From positions 57,182,397 to 57,246,396 of the forward strand of contig NC_044282.2 of the NCBI RefSeq assembly GCF_004027225.2: a stretch of 64,000 bases of DNA, in the 5' to 3' direction. A program made the position numbers and the translations under genes. Shown here piece by piece: positions 48,801-59,260 of this stretch (position 1 is the stretch's first letter; each line of letters starts with the position of its first letter). The stretch comes from Strigops habroptila. Lineage: Eukaryota; Chordata; Aves; Psittaciformes; Psittacidae. The notes beneath the pieces were generated by a model. The model worked only from the letters and a program-made list of their open reading frames with translations, was not told where the DNA came from and did not search any database.

Positions 48801-49586
48801 AATGATTACACTAAGTCTGAAGGAGCAAATGTGAAATAGATAGATTTTACCACTGAAGGAGAATGGTGCAGTCTCCACTCACAGCAGTCGTTTCTTTCCC
48901 AGCTACACTGTGTCCTTTCCACTTCCTAAAAATCATTGTTCCTCACAAACAGGGGCTGCTGCTAAATGAGCCTGTCTGCCTGTCACAACCTAAGCAGCAC
49001 ACACATGTCCTATCGCTAACGTGCCAAGGAGAAGAGGGAGAATTTTAGAGTGGCATGGGCTTTGTAGGCTTGCCCTTTAGGCTGGAAGTTGGCAGCTCAG
49101 AGAACTTAATACCTCTGCTCTCCTTGAAGATTGTGAGATGCTGATCTGAAGTAGTGGTGGTGAGTCCACCCAGAATATGAGGAAGGTTGCCTCTTCCTAA
49201 CGATGGTGTCTTGCCATGCCAGCTCCCAATGGAGTTGACTGTAACTTGGCAATTATGCTGGTGAAGATATTCAAAATCATTAAGAGTTTCTTAAGATCTC
49301 ATGTGTCATCCTCTATCAGAGTAAGTGGAATAAAAAGTCATCATGAAGGCCCTGCTCAGTGGCTTCAGCAAAGCCAAGAAATACTCTCAGTATTTGGTTT
49401 TTGTCTTCTAAGACCAAAGCTCCAAGAATACGTTTATATCTTAATATTAAAACAATGATAATTCCATTAACTGAACTATCTCAAATGTTTCTACCCATCT
49501 TCTTCTTTTTGCAGAGCCCTTTACATTTGGTGGGGACGCAGCAACCCATGGCACCATTCCGGGTCCAGTATAAATGCCGGGAATGA
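24651..49586 (+). CDS. CYP39A1: CYP39A1, oxysterol (24-hydroxycholesterol) 7-alpha-hydroxylase
   Basis: ER-anchored cytochrome P450. The family 7-alpha-hydroxylates 24-hydroxycholesterol in a side route of bile-acid synthesis. Exons: 24651-24827, 32016-32151, 33425-33599, 34933-35082, 35941-36034, 37507-37605, 39549-39639, 40713-40846, 41689-41784, 44659-44747, 48319-48406 and 49515-49586. They total 1401 nt (466 aa; I recall 469 for human), all GT-AG with consistent phases. Residues 2-22 form the hydrophobic anchor, followed by [12 protein letters not shown]. The I-helix region WASQANAIP (269-277) has the Asn-type centre of the CYP7/8/39 group instead of the usual acid-Thr pair. The K-helix ExxR is E331-A-I-R334, and the heme loop [10 protein letters not shown] places the ligand at Cys411. 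All catalytic landmarks are intact, so the gene is probably functional. It is divergent from SLC25A27, as in human. Confidence 0.97.
27294..27405 (-). repeat. CR1 LINE 3'-end fragment
   Basis: Begins with the inverted tail TATAGAATCACAGAATGG and continues GGTTTGGGTTGGAAGGGACC. Minus orientation. Confidence 0.93.
27895..28299 (+). repeat. CR1 LINE 3'-end fragment
   Basis: About 400 bp in plus orientation. It includes GGCTGAGGGAACTGGGGTTG and AGGTTTAGATTGGATATTGG and ends GATTCTATGATTCTA. The 68-codon frame at 28003-28209 is the C-terminal CR1 reading frame. Confidence 0.95.
32016..32151 (+). CDS. CYP39A1: CYP39A1 exon 2
   Basis: 136 nt, phase 0 to 1, residues 60-105. Reads [20 protein letters not shown], the first beta region. 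Acceptor GTTCCAG/CACGG; donor ATGCAG/GTAAAT. Confidence 0.94.
32709..33062 (-). repeat. CR1 LINE 3'-end fragment
   Basis: Minus orientation, in CYP39A1 intron 2. Begins ATCACAGAATCACAGCATC and includes TCAAGGATGGAGACTCCTCA and CCCCAGCTCTCTCAGCCTCT. Confidence 0.92.
33425..33599 (+). CDS. CYP39A1: CYP39A1 exon 3
   Basis: 175 nt, phase 1 to 2, residues 105-163. Reads [16 protein letters not shown] and DLNDLV. Acceptor TATTTAG/TTTCT. The sequence GTAAGGTAAGG offers two donors; only the second (after GTAAG) keeps the frame into exon 4 and restores the conserved Arg. Confidence 0.93.
33664..33955 (-). repeat. CR1 LINE 3'-end fragment
   Basis: Minus orientation, only 65 bp after the CYP39A1 exon 3 donor. 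Begins CATAGAATCATGGAACGG and includes CTCTGGGCAACCTGTGCCAG. Confidence 0.95.
34933..35082 (+). CDS. CYP39A1: CYP39A1 exon 4
   Basis: 150 nt, phase 2 to 2, residues 163-213. Reads [15 protein letters not shown] and [16 protein letters not shown]. Acceptor CTTGCAG/GCATG; donor TTGAG/GTAATG. Confidence 0.95.
35083..35940 (+). other. CYP39A1 intron 4
   Basis: No repeat or exon recognised. Confidence 0.7.
35941..36034 (+). CDS. CYP39A1: CYP39A1 exon 5
   Basis: 94 nt, phase 2 to 0, residues 213-244. Reads [20 protein letters not shown]. Acceptor TTTACAG/GAACT; donor TCCAAG/GTAAAC. Confidence 0.95.
36035..37506 (+). other. CYP39A1 intron 5
   Basis: No known repeat recognised. A purine-rich tract on the plus strand lies at about 36725-36790. 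Confidence 0.7.
37507..37605 (+). CDS. CYP39A1: CYP39A1 exon 6 (I-helix)
   Basis: 99 nt, phase 0 to 0, residues 245-277. Ends in [16 protein letters not shown], the oxygen-binding I-helix. Acceptor ATAACAG/ACACT; donor ATCCCT/GTAAGT. Confidence 0.95.
37606..39548 (+). other. CYP39A1 intron 6
   Basis: Contains a short CR1 tail at 38586-38645. The AT-rich, repeat-free part at 39070-39300 is noted in the findings. Confidence 0.7.
38586..38645 (-). repeat. Short CR1 LINE tail
   Basis: CATAGAATCATAGAATACC followed by GGTTGGAAGGGACCTTGAGG, the extreme CR1 3' end in minus orientation. Confidence 0.9.
39549..39639 (+). CDS. CYP39A1: CYP39A1 exon 7
   Basis: 91 nt, phase 0 to 1, residues 278-308. 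Reads [20 protein letters not shown] and ASVFGKA. Acceptor TGTTTAG/ATTGC; donor AAGCAG/GTAATA. Confidence 0.95.
39715..39762. repeat. AAT-rich short tandem repeat
   Basis: Imperfect ATA/AAT triplet run just inside CYP39A1 intron 7. Confidence 0.7.
40713..40846 (+). CDS. CYP39A1: CYP39A1 exon 8 (K-helix)
   Basis: 134 nt, phase 1 to 0, residues 308-352. Contains E331-A-I-R334, the invariant ExxR of P450s, in [15 protein letters not shown]. Acceptor CGACAG/GTAAA; donor ATTCGG/GTGAGG. Confidence 0.95.
41689..41784 (+). CDS. CYP39A1: CYP39A1 exon 9
   Basis: 96 nt, phase 0 to 0, residues 353-384. Reads [20 protein letters not shown] and ends PDPEMFKP, leading into the PxRW-type segment. Acceptor CTTTCAG/AATTT; donor AAACCT/GTAAGT. 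Confidence 0.96.
42070..43254 (+). repeat. CR1 LINE, long 3' copy with reverse-transcriptase remnant
   Basis: About 1.2 kb in plus orientation in CYP39A1 intron 9. The first part translates, with stops and frame breaks, as the end of the reverse-transcriptase domain ([19 protein letters not shown]). The second part reads the CR1 C-terminus ([20 protein letters not shown]) and ends ATTCTATGATTCTATG. The 170-codon frame at 42630-43142 belongs to it. The element is 5'-truncated and inactive. Confidence 0.95.
44659..44747 (+). CDS. CYP39A1: CYP39A1 exon 10 (heme-binding loop)
   Basis: 89 nt, phase 0 to 2, residues 385-414. Begins [13 protein letters not shown] and ends with [11 protein letters not shown], the full FxxGxxxCxG heme signature with Cys411. 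Acceptor CCCACAG/GATCG; donor GGAAG/GTCAGT. Confidence 0.96.
44748..48318 (+). other. CYP39A1 intron 10
   Basis: 3.6 kb with many short chance open frames on both strands. No repeat family or exon recognised. Confidence 0.6.
48319..48406 (+). CDS. CYP39A1: CYP39A1 exon 11 (L-helix)
   Basis: 88 nt, phase 2 to 0, residues 414-443. Reads [20 protein letters not shown], the L-helix that packs on the heme. Acceptor CTTGCAG/GTGGT; donor AAGGAG/GTAAAA. Confidence 0.95.
48407..49514 (+). other. CYP39A1 intron 11
   Basis: Nothing recognised beyond the splice sites. Confidence 0.7.
49515..49586 (+). CDS. CYP39A1: CYP39A1 exon 12 (stop codon)
   Basis: 72 nt, residues 444-466 and TGA. Reads [20 protein letters not shown], matching the mammalian C-terminal pattern LVG.QP....R..YK. 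Acceptor TTTGCAG/AGCCC. Confidence 0.95.
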   Translation, partial: SPLHLVGTQQPMAPFRVQYKCRE

Positions 49587-49964
49587 CAGCTGCCCAGCAC
49601 TTGCCTTCCTTTGCCACCCACCCCTGGGTGGATGGACCATTGAGCTGCTTCCCTCTCCTATGTCTTCAGATAGGTTCTTTGCCTTAACAGTTCTTAATTT
49701 TGAGTTTAAATGCTGTACATACTCTTGTGTCGTGGTGTGCCATAGCAGTATAGTTGTATCTGTGCTCCTCAGCTGGTTGCCTACCTCCTAGTATTTAAAA
49801 ATCAAGCTCTCCTGCTGCAGTCATAACTTGTGGGCCAATTATTCACAGATGGGCCAAATCTGTGGATATACTAAATTCACTGACCAGACATTCAGGACAG
49901 AAAGCTGCTGTGTTTGGAAATCTGCATGGCCTGCTCTGTCTGCAGTCAGTGCCAACATTTTGCA

Positions 49965-50102
49965 AATAAAATGCATTTGTAATGGAAAAATTGCAAGCAG
50001 AGGAAACACTGGGGTCTTCTTCCACTGGAGCACCTAAAATTTCTACTGAGCTTTAGTTGCTCCACAGGATTCAGAATCAGTCCTTGCATGAATATGAATA
50101 AA
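49965..50102 (+). terminator. CYP39A1: CYP39A1 polyadenylation signals
   Basis: Two plus-strand AATAAA hexamers, at 49965-49970 and 50097-50102, lie 379 and 511 bases after the stop codon. Either would give a compact 3' UTR. No other gene signal competes for them. Confidence 0.65.
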
Positions 50103-53099
50103 AGTTTAATTATGATATTTGGTTTCTAATGAAAAGTGATTGCAAGAAAAGCTATTGCTATTCATTAGACTGGTTGTCTAATATCTAGAACATTTTTGCT
50201 TTCACTTTAACATGACTTACTCATAGAAAAAAGTGCACAAATTAAAAATACTTAATCCTAGAAAGAATACCTAGTAAAAGTTGTTCACAGTAACTGTCAA
50301 GTAAGTTCAGATGCCAACACTTTAACTGCTGTCAGATTTCATATATGAAAATAGCTGGCATGTAATTTTAGTGTTTTAAGTAAAGATTATTCATCATTTT
50401 AGAAGTATTCATGAAAAAAAAACCAAAACACAAATGGGCTTTCAAGAGCAGTAAAAACTATGGGAAGAACATCCATAGGAAAATAACACATTGTATAATT
50501 GATTACACAGTTGGCTTTCCTCAGTTATGGATAAAAAAATTTAACAAATTTGAATGATTTATAACTCAAAAATCAAAGTTCTGTAATGGCAAACTTGACT
50601 TTAAAGTAACAGGTCCCTAAAGGAAAGTATAACCTGAAGGTCAACATCAGTGTGGTTACAATGAATAAAAGGCATCTGAAGACATTGGTGAAGATGTACA
50701 GACACACCACTGCACATGGGTTCTAACCTGTCCTAAGCACAGTCACAGGTCTGGTGTAGCTTTGGCATATTGCTGAGTTTTTCAGACTTGATGTGATCTT
50801 GCGTCTGCTGAGAAGTGCCTTCTTCTTCCTCCCACATCTCACAAGAGTAGTGTTGGGGTGTGTGATAACAACCACGTTCCCCCCCATATGCAGAGGAGCA
50901 GAGAAGGAAAAGCCTTGCCTCTGGTTGGGCCACTGGATTTAGCAACTCCCTACCAGTCTAGAATCAGTCATGAAAATATTTGTCCTGAAAGGCAGGACAT
51001 ATTTATCAATGTGTAGGCTTTTGGCAGGAAAGAAGTACCCGTTCTTGACAGCCAGAGAGATACCAAACAAGCAGGTGAAGACTCAGGGATCCCATCACTG
51101 TGTGGCTGTCATGTAGGGGATGACAGATCCATCTATTCACCATACTTTCCTACATAGAAAAAAAGAAGGGAGGTGGATTAGTAAAGCAATGTGGTGGCCA
51201 AGTGATAGAACTAAGTGGGGTCTTCTACCTGGGAATTCTGAAGCTTCTGGGGGAGGAAAAACTTTCCCACTGGACAGGGTTAAACATGTATTAAAAGGTC
51301 ATCACGATACCCTGCTCAGGAGTGGATTAACAGTATCTAAATTATTCTTATTCAGTGTTTGTGCAGTCTGTTTTTAAATACAGCAGTGCTGAATTTCCCT
51401 GGGGATTTGTCCTCTTACCCAACTCTCTCTACTGTTAGAAAGCTTTTCTTACATCTCAGCAGCAGGAGTCAGAATGAGGTTTTATTCATTCCACTACCAC
51501 AAGGGTGTATGGAGATTTTTAAGCCCACAGAGAAAAATAGAAGTATTTATTTTGACCTATCCTTGTATTTCTACCTTCTGTATGAAGTATGGATGTTAAA
51601 GGGAATGCAGCAGGGCATCCCTCAAAAAAACATCTTAGAAAATGCAATTGTTCCTCCTCCAGACATGCCATAGACCAGACCTACCTGAGCAAAACCCACG
51701 GCTGAACTGGCCAGGACTGTAGTCATTTATGTTGGGATAAGTAACTCCCATGTCTAAGCCAGGGAAACAAATGGTAGGAGTCTGCTTAACAAGAAAGAGG
51801 AAATGTGAAGTTAGGAGATGTGAGCTATAAAACTCTTTTAAATCAAATTTCCTTTAATAATTTTTGGATTTTATTATATAATAAAGAAGAGTTTCAGGAA
51901 AAAACCTCAAACAAACAACACAGACTATCACATTGCAGCCAAACCTTTTTTGATATCTTTGAGGAAAACATAAACATCTTCCCTGAAATCATAAATTTAC
52001 TGTGGAAATATAATATTTGATAGAAAACCCATCAAAACATTTTGAGTTAAAATTGTTGGCGTACTGCGAGTGAATCCTCTCCAGTCAGCACCCCTTGTAT
52101 CAGCAGCCACCTCCCAGAATAATCACAACTTCTTCTATGTCTCCCCTCTAATGAGCCTCACTGAAGGCCTCTCTCATCTGTACTTAGCAGTCAAGTATTT
52201 CGAGTGCTCTCTTTCTTTACACTAGCAACAGTATTCGATATCATTTCCGCGCCACTGATTGTCACAGAAACCAGAAGTTTAGGCTTAGCACGTATACCTC
52301 CTGAAAATAGATATCTGGGGACTAACACATACAGCAGTAGCCAGTGAGAGTTGAGCTAAAAATAATGACTTCCTTTCAAAAAGAAATTAATTCTAAGGCC
52401 CTAGCTCTCTGCTGTGCCTAAGGCTGTGCCAAGCAAAACTTAACTTAAGCATGTGTTTGGCTTTAAGCAAACACTTCCAATGGATTTGCAGAATGAGACT
52501 GGATTTCAGTTTAAACACAAGCTGAAGTGCTTTGCTGAACCAGGGTCCAAATGCCTCAGCCACTAACCTGCTGTTACTGGTTAGTCTTGGCATCTGTGTT
52601 GTAATTTTGAAGATACACAGGGGTAAGTGGAAATACTGAGGTCGCTTTGCTCATCTTAGGTTTAACGGCAAACATTAAAGTCACATTTATAGCATAAACC
52701 AGTAGGCTTTACTGGCAGCAACCATCTTTCCCAGTTATTTGGTACATTCTAAATGTGTGGCTCATCACATGGCATAAAATATTTCCTCTCCACCAGTATG
52801 CAGTGGAAGGGGAATTAGACACAAGAAGAGCATTCAAAAGATAGCAAGTGTTTAATTGAGACAACCAAGGAGAAGCTTTCATGGTGCAGCCATTCAGAAT
52901 GACACTGGACATGTGACTGATTGGCACAGCGTTACTTATTTTTTTCACTTTGATCATAAAATTACTAGGAAAGGCTTAATGGAGTTATAAATATCTTGTT
53001 TCCATGAGAGTCCTGGGAAGATAATTATAGCACTGAAGTCTTTACAAAGATAGAGCATTTATAAAATGATATTATCTGAGGACTCCAATGGATAACGCA

Positions 53100-53265
53100 G
53101 GGAATTCTGCACTCTATTCCCAGCTCTCCTATTGACTCACGGTGCTTTTTGGGTGAATCACTTCATCCCTCAGTGACTCAATTTCCTCATCTAGACATTG
53201 GGGTAATAATGATAATTGCCCACTGCTGCAAAGTCCATATGGATTAAAAGCTGTAAGTATTGCTC
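53100..53265 (+). repeat. MIR-like SINE remnant
   Basis: The stretch reads ATTCCCAGCTCTCCTATTGA, then a gapped GGGTGAATCACTTCATCCCT, TCAATTTCCTCATCTAGACA and GGGGTAATAATGATAATTG. This is the order of the tRNA-derived and core parts of MIR, an ancient amniote SINE. Diverged and without target duplications. Confidence 0.75.
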
Positions 53266-56059
53266 ATACTCATCGGAGCACTCAAGCCTGCTTATTGATG
53301 GTAAGGGATGTCTGTAAGACTTTGGGTAAACTATGTGCTGTCCTGAATTGGAACTGTCATATTTGTGTTACTGGTAAATGACATTGTAGAGTTACGGTCA
53401 AAATATTCAGAAGAAATATTTTAAATCTCTTAGTTCACACTTTTTAAGATGCTGTACCCCAGACTCTTCAGAAGTCTGTGCAAAGCGTGGAATTTAAAGA
53501 CTATGGACAAGTTTCTTATTGAGTAAAAATACAATGTCTTTTCATAAAGCAACCACTCCGGAGGAGCATTACCTAGAGGGTTGCTAGCAGCTACCTGTGA
53601 GATAGGAACTACATCTATGCTCTAGGTTTCCAAAGGTGTACCAGGCTTTTTCACTCATGTACTGCTTTTACTGCATTAGAAACTTGATACCTCAGCTTTC
53701 CCAAGTACTACTTGGTCCCAAGGACTACCAAGCAGAGCACTGGAGCATGAAGCATCAAAAGAGCTTAATATCCAGGTACAGTGCAATTATTGCTGTTAAA
53801 TCTTTGCAGCTTTGAAAAGGACAAGTGAGGAAGGAGTCACGGCAAATGAGCAAACAACCAGGCCCAAGCTCCAGTGGGATACTGTGCCTGAAGGGGATAA
53901 CATGGATTTTGGATGTGAAAACGAGAACTTCCATGCTGGACAGGAGATACTACATCTCACACTGATAGCACTGTAACTGCCCTGGCTGTGACTCCAAAAG
54001 GCTGCTGATAAAATTTGAGAGACATCAGAGCTGCATCAGAAAGTTGATGAAAATGTTGCTAAGCCTGGAAAGCCTTGGAGTTGATCTGGTTAGCTTAAGG
54101 AAGGGAATTCCGGCTCAGAAGTGACTTGAGCACCAGCTGAGCCTACCAAAGTTCAGTATGGATGGGCATTTGGAGCTTACTGTACCTTTCTGCAGTGGAC
54201 TGAAGAGAAAACAAGTGGATTTCCACCTGAAGTGAGGTTTTTACCTCATTCTGAAAATGCAGATCAGGAAATGGAATTTCCAGACTCCTCTAGCTGTGAA
54301 GTCTTGCATTGATAAAGTGTGCTCCAGGCTGAAGACAGAGTTCTGTCATTCTTTCTCATGTCAAAGGTCTCAATCATAGCTAGACTTGACTCTTCCAGAT
54401 TAAACACAAAAGTTTCAGCGGATTCATAGTGTTGGTCTTTGTTACTACTGACACAGATCCAGAGGCAATTTCAAGGCATTGGCCTTTTATCTGGCCTTTA
54501 TTCTGAAAACCATTATTGCTCAGAAAAGCATTAAGTGTGTTCTTTTGTTTGCTTGATACCAAAGGAAAATCAAGTGCTTTCCAGTACCGTGATGTGGCTG
54601 CCTGAGTGTGATTCCCAGGTTAAAAATTAATAGATGAGCAGTGCAAGATACTTAAAGAGTTCTACTCCTTAAGTAATTCAAGCTCAAGGTACTGCCCAAA
54701 TCATAGTATTATCATCTACTATATTAAGCTTGTTTATACAACTGGAATAAGACACAGATAAAACAGGATGATTACAGGGGTGTTTTCAGGCATTAAACCT
54801 GAGGTTTGAATTTCATTTTTCTGAAAAAGTAAACCAAAGAATGTTTTACCATCTGAAAACCTGGCAACTGGTCTTTGCTTACCATGAACTGAAATCAAGC
54901 ACCACTTTGTTAAAAGCCAGTCTCATCACAATGATCTGGTTGTTTCTTAAAATAACAAAAAGACCTGCATCAGCAGGAGATGGTTATATTCTGTCCTTTG
55001 GATATTCATCAACATATTCAGCTTTGCTAAATTTTTCTTACAGACTCTGGACTTGCAGTGTGCATCAGAGGTTGTTTGGACATGAATGGTTTGCACATGT
55101 AGGCACATGGATCTGTAGGAACAAACTGGGTAATGAGTTCTCGACATACCCACAAGCCAGGAAAAATCCAAGTGACAGAACATAGCAAAAGTTGCAATCA
55201 CTAAAGCATCCTGAGCTACCACACCTGCCAGCACTGATCTGCACATGACAAGATACATTTATCCCTCCGCATGGAGATGTGCCAGTGTTGGCATCTTTGT
55301 ACAGGGGTCAAAGATGGAGGCTGGGCAAAAGATGGGAGCTGGGGCTGTCTGTCCTTCTGCACTGAGCACCTCACAACCTGGTGCTGTGCCACTGCATGTC
55401 CTGACGGGCTGGTTGTCTGAACAGGACATCTCTAGCACGAGCACTTTCTGCAAACAGATTTACATAATGAACTCACAGCACAGCAGGCTTCCTCCAGAGG
55501 TGGCACTGGAGCAGCCCAAGAGCAGAATCTAGACCAGAGGTCCCATTTCTTCTCTCCTTTCCTTTTTAACTTCCCTTTACGGTTCCTATCCTCTCTGTGA
55601 ACTTCACTAATGCCCTTTTCCCCCTTCCCAGCTCAGCTGTAAACCCAGTGCACTCTCTCTGTCAGGATCTTCAGATATCCAGGCTGCCCAGTATCTGGAA
55701 AGCTTAAAGTTGGAGTGCAGTGTTGGAAGAGTATGATTGGCAGATCGATGCTTAGTCAGGACATAATGCCTGGATGGACTAGCTATCTCTTTTGGAGCTC
55801 TGTCACACTGCTGAGAAAGCGGGAGGAAGGGGTAGAGACTTCCCTCTGGCTGATGTGGAAGAAGGACGCTCTTCAGAGGTTGTTCTGCCACAATGACTCA
55901 GTGTCGTGGAAGCTATGACTGACCAAGAATATCTGTGTCACAAAGACCATTTCCATTTTACCATCTCCAGTGTCCACCTTGCGCAAGGGCTGGCAGTTTG
56001 TAGGCACCGGCACCATCTAGGGGCCAACTGTCAATCACTGATGTACTAGAAGATCAGTG

Positions 56060-56132
56060 CCATAACATATAAAAATAACACTATATATAAGCATACTAAT
56101 ATATAGTATATATATTATATATATGTAATAGA
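56060..56132. repeat. AT-rich microsatellite
   Basis: Imperfect run of TATA/ATAT units with interruptions. Confidence 0.85.
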
Positions 56133-56337
56133 ATGTGTCTAAACATAATGTGTCTAAACAAAACATGTCATAGTAGAAGTGCTGAAAAAGGCTGTGTGTG
56201 TAAGTTTTTACTTCTAGGCATAACTCAGGCACAAAAATACAGTCTCAGTTGTTACTTACCTACTTGAGCTGCTTTTTTTCTATTAACTGAATGTGCATAT
56301 GATGTCATGTGCTGACCAGTAACTCATCATGCACAAT

Positions 56338-56480
56338 CATAGAATCATAGAATTGTTTGGGTTGGAAGAGATTGTCAAAGGTCGTCTAGTCCAGCCCCAT
56401 GCAATGAGTAGGGACATCTTCAACTATATCAGGTCCTCTGCTTCCGATGATATTCCAGTCATGCCTTCAACAGTCACCTA
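56338..56480 (-). repeat. CR1 LINE 3'-end fragment
   Basis: Begins CATAGAATCATAGAATTG and GGTTGGAAGAGATTGTCAAA, the CR1 tail in minus orientation, followed by degraded sequence. Confidence 0.9.
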
Positions 56481-56949
56481 AAAGTGTCAAAATAATGGAA
56501 TGAGGATCTCAGGAAGGAAAGAAAAACACAAAAACCCTTAAGACCATGGATGGATCACACTTTAAGAGGATGAAACATATAAATGATTTTTAAGTTCTCT
56601 CTATATAAACAAAACTTCTCAATCTGACATTTTTAAAAGCATTGCTGTGTCAATCTCTATAATTATGGATAAAGATTACTAAAAGGCAAGGATGTAGTAC
56701 AATGGACTTCTCAATCAAAACTGTCTAGCTCTGCTCCAGAACTAAGGCTCCTAAATTCTGCTTCTCAACAATTAATAAACAATAATTTCCATACTATTAA
56801 CTTTATAGGAGTAAATTGTTTCTCACAGTTAATTACACTCTGTGGCTTCCTAAATAGCACATCTAAAAATAGTATTTGTAGTACCTTTTTTTTCTTAGTT
56901 TTTTTACATTCTGAAGCATATTAAATAACAAATTCAGCAGCTCAGTCTG

Positions 56950-57115
56950 TATTTAGATGCCTACATAAGCATCTTGATTTTCCAGAGCACCTACAACTCT
57001 CAGAGTTGCACAGTGCTTCTGAAAACCAGGCCATTTATTTAGGCGTCTATATTTAGGTCCATGAGTTTGAAGCGTTTGGCTTGAGGTCACGTAGCTATGG
57101 CTCGTTGCATTTTTT
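56950..57115. repeat. Ancient interspersed-repeat debris
   Basis: Contains GAGCACCTACAACTCTCAGA, AAAACCAGGCCATTTATTTA and a GAGGTCACGTAGCT string. This wording recurs in old repeats of turtles and crocodilians, and the last part resembles a MIR core. The family is not determined. Confidence 0.4.
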
Positions 57116-58964
57116 TTTATTTCCATTTGGGTCACAATGAGCAAGTCACTTCTAATAATTCTCATCACAAATCTAAGAAATAGCAAGAGAGGTGGTAAGA
57201 ATTACTTGCTAAATACCATCATGATGCTCAGCAATTCCTCAAATACACGTTTCCTGCCTGGAGAATTTCAGTCTAAAAAAATGAAGAAATCAGTGCATCA
57301 GAAAGGTGACACAGTATGTTCAGAGGCTGAACTTATGTTCTGGTTAAACTGTGCTCATTTCCTGGATTTTACTTGTCTGGCATCTTTGTCATTCCCTCTA
57401 TAACCTTATGATCATTTTGACAAGTCAGATGTTTTAGCTTCCTGTATTTTGATTAGGTGGATCCTAGAAACCAAGTGCTTCTACCTGTTAACATGTGGCA
57501 ACAAACCACAGTTCATTCTTGAGGAATCTGAGCTAACATTAGCAGTCACGCTGTTGAATTGTGACTATATGTCCGAGACTGCTTTTGAATTTGCATAGTA
57601 GCTTGCACAGGCCTTGACCTTAGTGAAGCAGTTACAACAGTTTGAGACTCTGCAGAGAGAAGATCTGCAGAATCTCAAAGGACATCAAGAGGAAAGAAAG
57701 ACATCAAGCGGAAAAAATAATCTTCTAAAGAAACAAGGAAATCAGTTTCCTTAACATCCCACCTCTGCAGTTTGTCATCCCTCTTCTCCCCAACATGAGA
57801 TGCTCGCAGCTTTGGGAGCAGGTATGTACACAGAGATGCATGCAACACTGCCTTCATTTTGTGTAGGGATAATGATAACTGAGAAAAAACAGGCAGCCCA
57901 TAAGTGAAAACAGTAATCTTAAATACCTTGTGTATTTCAACAAAATTAAAATCTCCGCATCTTCCAGCATCCTCATTCAAATGGGAGAATATAAATCTGG
58001 CCATGACGTTTCAGATTTGAGAGAACTGTACTTGTGCTTAAGGATGTTATCTGTTACAGAACAAAAGGCTTTTGTTTTTTTTTAATTTCTTTCTTGAAAT
58101 AGAGGTTGTTTTAAAAGTCAATGAAACCCATTTTCCCCCCTCAATCTATCATGCATCTAGGCTAAAAAAAATCTCTGTTAAAAATATTCCTTAATCAGAA
58201 ATTGGGACGTGGCATTTTTGTTGTCTTCAAAACTGAAGGTTAGCTGTAAGATAATAAAGCTCTATTTTGTGACACTTTATATTAGATATGAAATTTTTGT
58301 GATGTCAAGTCAAAAAGACTTTCTTTGCAGGCAATTCTCACTCTCAGTAGTGGATGGAAAATGTGAAGACTCTTTGTTCCTCTTCTCATTGGCTTAAAAG
58401 ACATGAGCCTCCTGTCTGACCCTGAAGAGGCTCGGGAACAACAGGGTTATACCAGAGAAAGGGTTTAGGGAGCAACAGAGTCAAGTGCAGGGGCTTCGCA
58501 TTGCAAAGCTGGGTGCTCGGGGGTTCCCAGAGTGGTATCACAGGTTCTCCCCACTTGCCTGACCCCCACATACCAGATTCAGAGAGAACCAGCATCTCTG
58601 TGCAGAGCTAAAGCCTGTGCTCCTCTGCATCTCCAAACCCCCAAAGAAGGAAACAGCCCTGCTACAGTATAAACCTGCTCATGGAGTATCATGTGCAAGG
58701 GCATTACAGGCAGTGCAATTTTACAGCAAGCAATTCCTATCTGCAGCATTTTTGCATTTGTGCAATTATTATTATTGTACCCAAAACTGTAAAATGCTCT
58801 GTAGAGAAATGAAAAAGGAAAAAAAAAGGGGGGGAGGGGTGAGAAGAGGCAGCCTTTGCTTTGCGCATTTTTACTTAAACATCTGCAATACGTTGTATCT
58901 AAGCTGCTTTGCAGTTGCTATATGCATACAGGATAGAACTGAAGAGGTGTCGAGGCAATGCTGT

Positions 58965-59260
58965 CTCACTGTACTGAGTGACTGGGTGATAAAATAGCAG
59001 ATGAAATTCAGCGGTGATAAGTGCAAAGTAATGTACATGGGAAAAAATAACCCTAGCTCTGCACACATAGACACTGGTTCAAGCTATCACTTTGCTGCAG
59101 GAGATCTGGAGGTTGAAGTGGAAAGCTCGCTAAAAATGTCTGTGTGGGGCTAGTAAAAGTGGTCAAAAAGGGGAATGGAACGCTCAGAATTAGTAGCTCC
59201 ACTCTTAGGTGACAAGGGGACCCCCAAAGTCATCAGACTCATATGCTCAGAGTTCTTCTG
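58965..59260 (+). repeat. Old CR1-like LINE fragment
   Basis: GCAGATGAAATTCAGCGGTG followed by GTGCAAAGTAATGTACATGG and AAAAAATAACCC is the diverged internal CR1-type sequence upstream of the 3' tail. Much older than the other CR1 copies in the window. Confidence 0.6.

Noticed and set aside
58617-58997. 126-codon plus-strand open frame in the intergenic region
   Set aside because: Low-complexity Lys/Gly run in the middle, no family resemblance, no splice or promoter support.
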